This document shows, in pieces, positions 59,551-64,000 of a DNA stretch of 64,000 nt. The first letter of the stretch is position 1, and every line of letters starts with the position of its first letter. Below the pieces are notes generated by a model, which was given only the letters and a program-made list of their open reading frames with translations, was not told where the DNA came from and ran no database searches. Position numbers and translations under genes: made by a program. This stretch comes from Bacteroidales bacterium (lineage in GTDB: Bacteria; Bacteroidota; Bacteroidia; Bacteroidales; UBA932): positions 62,001 through 126,000 of the forward strand of contig JAILLE010000047.1 of assembly GCA_024693285.1 (NCBI GenBank), given 5' to 3'.

Positions 59551-60575
59551 ATCGCCACTTCGCCTCTTAACAAAGCCTCCGCTGTGGGATTATCTCCAAT
59601 TCTCTTCAGTATTTTTAGATAATTCAGAAAAACCGAAGGGCTATATTTGCTAAGCCACTCCTGATAATTGTCCCGGGAAAGCACTGTCAGCATACAATAA
59701 ACATCCAGGCTATCATACAGTCTCACGAAAGCGCGCGTCTCCTCCTCCACATCCTTGAAAAACGCTCGCAAAAAATCAAACTGAGACTCGTTCTCAATGG
59801 TTAAGGTCTTTAACACAAAGAACAAACGAGCGCTACCTGGAGGTAACCCCCTGGAACGAAGCTCATCCACAAACACGCGAAAGTTCTCGAAATGTCTAAA
59901 TCCCGCTCCCGGTTGAGTGACCAATGAGCCTGGTCTTTGCCAATAGTGATAAAACGGGCCACGAAAGATGTAGCTTTTCTTCTGGAGGATTTCCGCCAGA
60001 CCTGTAAAGAAATTATCCTCAACCCCTCCCTTCAATAGCGGAGAACGGATATTATTATCATTCAAGTATCTCAAACGGTACAACCTTGTCCACACTACCG
60101 GATAGAAATACCTCTGGATAAGAAGAGGAGAATAATAACCTGGACGTTCATTTATGAAACCATATCTCCCTGACGGGACACTTCTAGGAGGGTCCTCGTA
60201 CTCAGTGTACCAGTTCGCGTTTATGACGACATCCTGACCTGTGCGAAGAGCCGCGGCGTACATCGCCTCAAGGTAATCGGGATCAATCCAGTCATCGGAG
60301 TCTATAAAATAGACATACTCGCTATTTGATATCGTGTCAAGAGCAAGATTTCTCGCATATGGAACCCCGTGATTCTCAGGCAGATGAATGACCTTTATCC
60401 GGGAATCCCTCTTGGAGTACCCATCGAGGATCATCCCGGAATCGTCGGTAGATCCGTCATCAACGCAAAAAACATCGAAGTCCCGGAAAGTCTGTCCCAA
60501 TAACGAATCCAAACATCTGGAAAGTAAACTTCCTGTATTATAAACAGGGAGTATCACGGTGATTGGATTATCCAT
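59547..60575 (-). CDS. Glycosyltransferase family 2 (paralog C)
   Basis: MDNPITVILPVYNTGSLLSRCLDSLLGQTFRDFDVFCVDDGSTDDSG..YVYFIDSDDWIDPDYLEAMY. Confidence 0.93.
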   Translation of the reverse strand: MDNPITVILPVYNTGSLLSRCLDSLLGQTFRDFDVFCVDDGSTDDSGMILDGYSKRDSRIKVIHLPENHGVPYARNLALDTISNSEYVYFIDSDDWIDPDYLEAMYAAALRTGQDVVINANWYTEYEDPPRSVPSGRYGFINERPGYYSPLLIQRYFYPVVWTRLYRLRYLNDNNIRSPLLKGGVEDNFFTGLAEILQKKSYIFRGPFYHYWQRPGSLVTQPGAGFRHFENFRVFVDELRSRGLPPGSARLFFVLKTLTIENESQFDFLRAFFKDVEEETRAFVRLYDSLDVYCMLTVLSRDNYQEWLSKYSPSVFLNYLKILKRIGDNPTAEALLRGEVAI

Positions 60576-60991
60576 TATTCCGGTACCCATCCTGTAGCGT
60601 CATCAACATCGTGGATAGGATCAGCGAAAAGGAGTTCCTGCACATCTTTATACTCTACGCATTCAGGGGCGAAACTATCCGCGGCGGCCACTTCAGCGTT
60701 AAAAACCGGCGTCCTCGCTTCCCCGGGGTTATCGTCTGGAATAATGATCTCAAATTCTATCAGAGTCTCGACAAATGAGTTCAGGCGGTCTTCAATGTCA
60801 CCAGGAGCACCAGAAAGCCTGAAGAGCGCCTGAAGTACCTCCTCTGTTGAGGAGCCTGACACAAGATTGTCGAACACCTCGGTCCCGAATCCGTTCATTC
60901 CATAGTAAATTCCGTTAAGAGAATTGATCACGATAGCCATTCCATCGGTAATGTCATCGTACATACTCGCCTCATTGAATTTGTAGTTCAT
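60575..60991 (-). CDS. PqqD-like (RiPP-recognition-element-type) protein with acidic C-terminal tail
   Basis: DITDGMAIVINSLNGIYYGMNGFGTEVFDNLVSGSSTEEVLQALFRLSGAPGDIEDRLNSFVETLIEFEII; tail ...YKDVQELLFADPIHDVDDATGWVPE. Confidence 0.75.
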   Translation of the reverse strand: MNYKFNEASMYDDITDGMAIVINSLNGIYYGMNGFGTEVFDNLVSGSSTEEVLQALFRLSGAPGDIEDRLNSFVETLIEFEIIIPDDNPGEARTPVFNAEVAAADSFAPECVEYKDVQELLFADPIHDVDDATGWVPE

Positions 60992-61000
60992 ATATTAATA

Positions 61001-62326
61001 TTAAGATAGTTTATTATTATTCGAGATTACCGTATACATCCGCCATGCAGGATATTTAAGAAGAGGTGAAGCAAAGCATATCTTTATACCCTCCACTAAA
61101 GCGACCCATATAAAAACAAACGGATTCCAATCTTTTTGAAGAGACGCTCCAACTTTAGTCTCTTTTACCATATCTCTGGCGTTTGACAGGACGTCACGCC
61201 GGAATAAGAAATCTATAAACTGCCTTTTGAACTCTTTATTGGACAATTTGATAGAGTCAACAAAACTTTCCGGGATAAGTCCGGGAACAACCGCGTCAAT
61301 TAATTTGGACGCGTATAAAACCTGGAATTCTCCTCCTGTGATTCGAGCGTTCTCCTTGATAATAGAATAATCAAAATCCGCTTTACCCGCTAACAAGTAT
61401 TTAATATCATAGAAGGTGGTAAGGCTGCTCTCCCGAGTCTGGTTCTTAGATATATTTTTGTAAAAGTTTACAAGAGATATAAACACCATATCTTCCCGAC
61501 CAGGAAGATAACCTCTCGTTGAGAAGATGTCCCGCTCCTCGGCCCGCGCGAATAATCTATCGTTCAAGGAATCCTCATTGCCGGTGAACATCTCAAGGTG
61601 TTTGTGGATGTCTATAAGGCCCTCGTCCGATCCGGGGAGATGAAGATCCACACTATGATCAGTGGCCATAGGCTTGTCATAGCCCATCGACATCACCACA
61701 TCAACCGCCCTCTCATATTTATTAGAGGGTACAATCATATCAATGTCATTCATCCACCTTGGAAAGTCCGGCCGGTAGACCTTCATAGCCCCACCCTTCA
61801 AAATAGCGAACGGAATACCTTCCTTTCTGAGCGCTTCTCCCACCTTGCTGAAATGGGCCTCTCGCTTGAGATTTTGGAATCTGCAGAACGATAATACTCC
61901 ATTTAATCGGGGAGTAACAGCGGCGGGGAAATACAAGGCCGGACGGGTCTTCATCAAGTAAGCCACAAGCATGACAGTCTTAATGGGAGAAGCCTCGATA
62001 TCCCAACCTTTCAGGAAATCATCTAGTTCCGTCTGGGAGATATCATCAGAGAGCGCCATCCCTAAAAGTTTTCGGTCAAGATCAGACATGACCTCATTAC
62101 CCTGCTTCAAGATTATCTCGTCAGGATGAAAAGGGATTATCGCTCCGACGGCCAGAACGATGAAAAATAATATAACGAGACCACCCAGTATCCACAGAAG
62201 AGTCCTGAAGGGGATAATAAGGCTCAAAAGGAAGAAAAGACAACTAACAAGTATAATCAGTAAAGCTGTCCCCGTCACCTTGATATCTATGTATCTTCTA
62301 TCAGCGTTTCGATATGAGTTTGTCAT
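61001..62326 (-). CDS. NTP_transf_5-like nucleotidyltransferase-fold protein with N-terminal TM segments
   Basis: GIPFAILKGGAMKVYRPDFPRWMNDIDMIVPSNKYERAVDVVMSMGY...LIDIHKHLEM; two hydrophobic N-terminal segments. Confidence 0.78.
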   Translation of the reverse strand: MTNSYRNADRRYIDIKVTGTALLIILVSCLFFLLSLIIPFRTLLWILGGLVILFFIVLAVGAIIPFHPDEIILKQGNEVMSDLDRKLLGMALSDDISQTELDDFLKGWDIEASPIKTVMLVAYLMKTRPALYFPAAVTPRLNGVLSFCRFQNLKREAHFSKVGEALRKEGIPFAILKGGAMKVYRPDFPRWMNDIDMIVPSNKYERAVDVVMSMGYDKPMATDHSVDLHLPGSDEGLIDIHKHLEMFTGNEDSLNDRLFARAEERDIFSTRGYLPGREDMVFISLVNFYKNISKNQTRESSLTTFYDIKYLLAGKADFDYSIIKENARITGGEFQVLYASKLIDAVVPGLIPESFVDSIKLSNKEFKRQFIDFLFRRDVLSNARDMVKETKVGASLQKDWNPFVFIWVALVEGIKICFASPLLKYPAWRMYTVISNNNKLS

Positions 62327-62343
62327 ACCTTTCCCTTAAAACC

Positions 62344-62382
62344 CGTGAGTGTCTGACTCCAAGACGAGTCAAGACACTCACG
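62344..62382 (-). terminator. Imperfect hairpin between ompA-like gene and glycan locus
   Basis: cgtgagtgtctgactc-caagac-gagtc(a)agacactcacg. Confidence 0.5.
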
Positions 62383-62396
62383 AATAAAACTCGGGG

Positions 62397-62421
62397 GTGT
62401 TGAAAACGGGAATTTCAACAC
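62397..62421 (-). terminator. Second hairpin, immediately 3' of the OmpA-family gene
   Basis: gtgttgaaa-acgggaa-tttcaacac, about 15 nt after the stop. Confidence 0.45.
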
Positions 62422-62435
62422 TCTGGCCCAGCCGT

Positions 62436-64000
62436 TTAGTCTATCATGTACTGGATCCTGACCTTCACGCAGCGGTTCAGCTTGGCGTTGAGGCCACGGG
62501 TACTCTTATCCTTAACGGTACGGATACCATTATTCATACTGTCGACAAGGAAGATCTGCGAAGCTACATCCCTGAATCCATCCTTGTCGTTAAGCCACTG
62601 GATAACGGTGGCGGCACGGTTCTGTGACAGAGCGGTGTTCCTCTCACGGCCAATCCTCTGGGCATCCTGGCCAGAATAGTTATCCTGGCTGGTAGCCAGA
62701 CCCTCGACCTGGATAAGAGTCATGATACCACGGTCAACGATGTCACGGATCTTGGCGACTGTCTTGGCATCAGCGAACTGGGCGATATAGCCATTGTTGG
62801 AGTTGAGAGCAGCGTAGATATCAGCGAAGCTGACGAGCTCGTCGGCATCATCAACATCCATATACTGGCGTACAGTACCAAGTCCATAGTGTGAGTTCAA
62901 ACCATAGGAGTCGGTCTCCTTATAGTTATCACCGCTGAGCAACTGCTGCCTCAAGGTGGCGTCATCAATTCTATAGCTCCAAGTGTGGAGACCATCATAG
63001 ATAGGAGCATAATAGAAGCCAGCCTTCTCACGGAACGCGGCCATGTCATCAGCCTTGAGACTGAGTGACATAGGTGTGCCCTCAAGCATCTCGTAGCCAC
63101 GAGGGACATAGTCGATAGCGAAGTCCTTGTCAGCACGCTCGGTCTTGAGATCCTCGATGGCTAGGCCATTGAGAGAAGCGCCGCTGCGCAGACGAGCGGC
63201 AACCGCTTCGTTGTCCACATACCTCTTCGAGGTGAATATACCACCGGCAAGGTAGTCAAGAGCATTGACGGAGGCGCCAGGGATGATAGGAGCATCGTTA
63301 CGTCCAGAGTAGTTGTTCGGGTAGAACACGAAGAAAGTGAGCGTTCCATGATTGCCAGTCCTCTTGGCGACTTCCTGCTCCTTGATCTTCAGAACCTGGA
63401 TCTCGCGCTCGCGGTAATCGCTCTCGTAGATCTTGGTGGCGCCTCTCCAACCGTTGTTGCGAGCCTTGCCAAGGTAGAAGGTCAAACCAGCGTGAAGGCC
63501 AAGGTTGGAATCGAACTTCTTGGCGACACGGTTCTCCATTCCAGACTCATGGTCAAAATTGGTCTGGTAGAAGAGTCCTCTGGCCTTAAGGTCAAGAGAG
63601 ACCTTCTTCTTGGGGTTGAAGAACTGGCTGTACTGCAACTCGGTATGTCCACTCCAGAGGTTGTCTGAACCGTAATCGTTGGCAAATCCAAGGTGATGAG
63701 TGCCTCCGATACCGAGGTTGAGCATAAACTGACCCATACGTTTGTTGCTGTCAATGCCTTCATAGCCAAGAATCAACCTGGTAAGGTTGAGGGAAGCCAG
63801 GGCGGCGACATCCCACCAAGTGGTTTTCATCTTGCGGTAGTCATTGCCTTTATAATTACCGATGACAGGCCCATAACCATAATGGCCATTCATATACTCG
63901 GTATAGCCTCGGGAATTAGACCGTAAGAACTCCAACTTGAGAGCGATACCAGGAGTGAACCACTTACCGATACCGATACTCCAGTCAGGAGATATGGTAC
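62436..64000 (-). CDS. OmpA-family outer membrane protein, 5' end outside window
   Basis: C-terminal OmpA-like segment (ARIGRERNTALSQNRAATVIQWLNDKDG...LNRCVKVRIQYMID); frame continues past 63935 to the window edge (DWSIGIGKWFTPGIALKLEF). Confidence 0.82.
   Translation of the reverse strand, partial: TISPDWSIGIGKWFTPGIALKLEFLRSNSRGYTEYMNGHYGYGPVIGNYKGNDYRKMKTTWWDVAALASLNLTRLILGYEGIDSNKRMGQFMLNLGIGGTHHLGFANDYGSDNLWSGHTELQYSQFFNPKKKVSLDLKARGLFYQTNFDHESGMENRVAKKFDSNLGLHAGLTFYLGKARNNGWRGATKIYESDYREREIQVLKIKEQEVAKRTGNHGTLTFFVFYPNNYSGRNDAPIIPGASVNALDYLAGGIFTSKRYVDNEAVAARLRSGASLNGLAIEDLKTERADKDFAIDYVPRGYEMLEGTPMSLSLKADDMAAFREKAGFYYAPIYDGLHTWSYRIDDATLRQQLLSGDNYKETDSYGLNSHYGLGTVRQYMDVDDADELVSFADIYAALNSNNGYIAQFADAKTVAKIRDIVDRGIMTLIQVEGLATSQDNYSGQDAQRIGRERNTALSQNRAATVIQWLNDKDGFRDVASQIFLVDSMNNGIRTVKDKSTRGLNAKLNRCVKVRIQYMID

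Overview
This 64-kb window looks like a Bacteroidales-type (Bacteroidota) chromosome. The evidence is TAnnTTTG -7 promoter motifs, SusC-type TonB plug sequence, OMP_b-brl/OmpA proteins, a DUF4492-cydAB operon and many Cys-anchored lipoproteins. About 0-39 kb is mostly housekeeping: fumarase, prfB, murI, pncB, xseAB, engB, prs, der, rluD, ruvC, serS, rplU-rpmA, xylAB, a sirtuin, rpsU, an AsmA-like protein, tRNA-Leu and cydAB. Features of note in that part are a deleted FAD-oxidoreductase pseudogene, two tandem paralogous Ig-like (Big_2) lipoproteins, an MsrA + free-Met-R-sulfoxide reductase fusion, an orphan TonB-plug lipoprotein, and rpsU preceded by a near-perfect Shine-Dalgarno sequence. About 39.6-62.3 kb is one co-directional (minus-strand) surface-glycan locus. 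It contains a PglC/WcaJ-like sugar transferase, a UDP-xylose-synthase-like enzyme, many GT2/GT4/GT-A/GT-C enzymes, an MBOAT with three SGNH-like paralogs (one broken), a radical SAM/SPASM-like protein, a ParB-like protein, a PqqD-like protein paired with an NTP_transf_5-like protein, and an 806-codon ORF fusing a pectate-lyase-like right-handed beta-helix to a CheR-type methyltransferase. The last two are my best candidates for undescribed biology. All assignments come from reading motifs; no searches were run.
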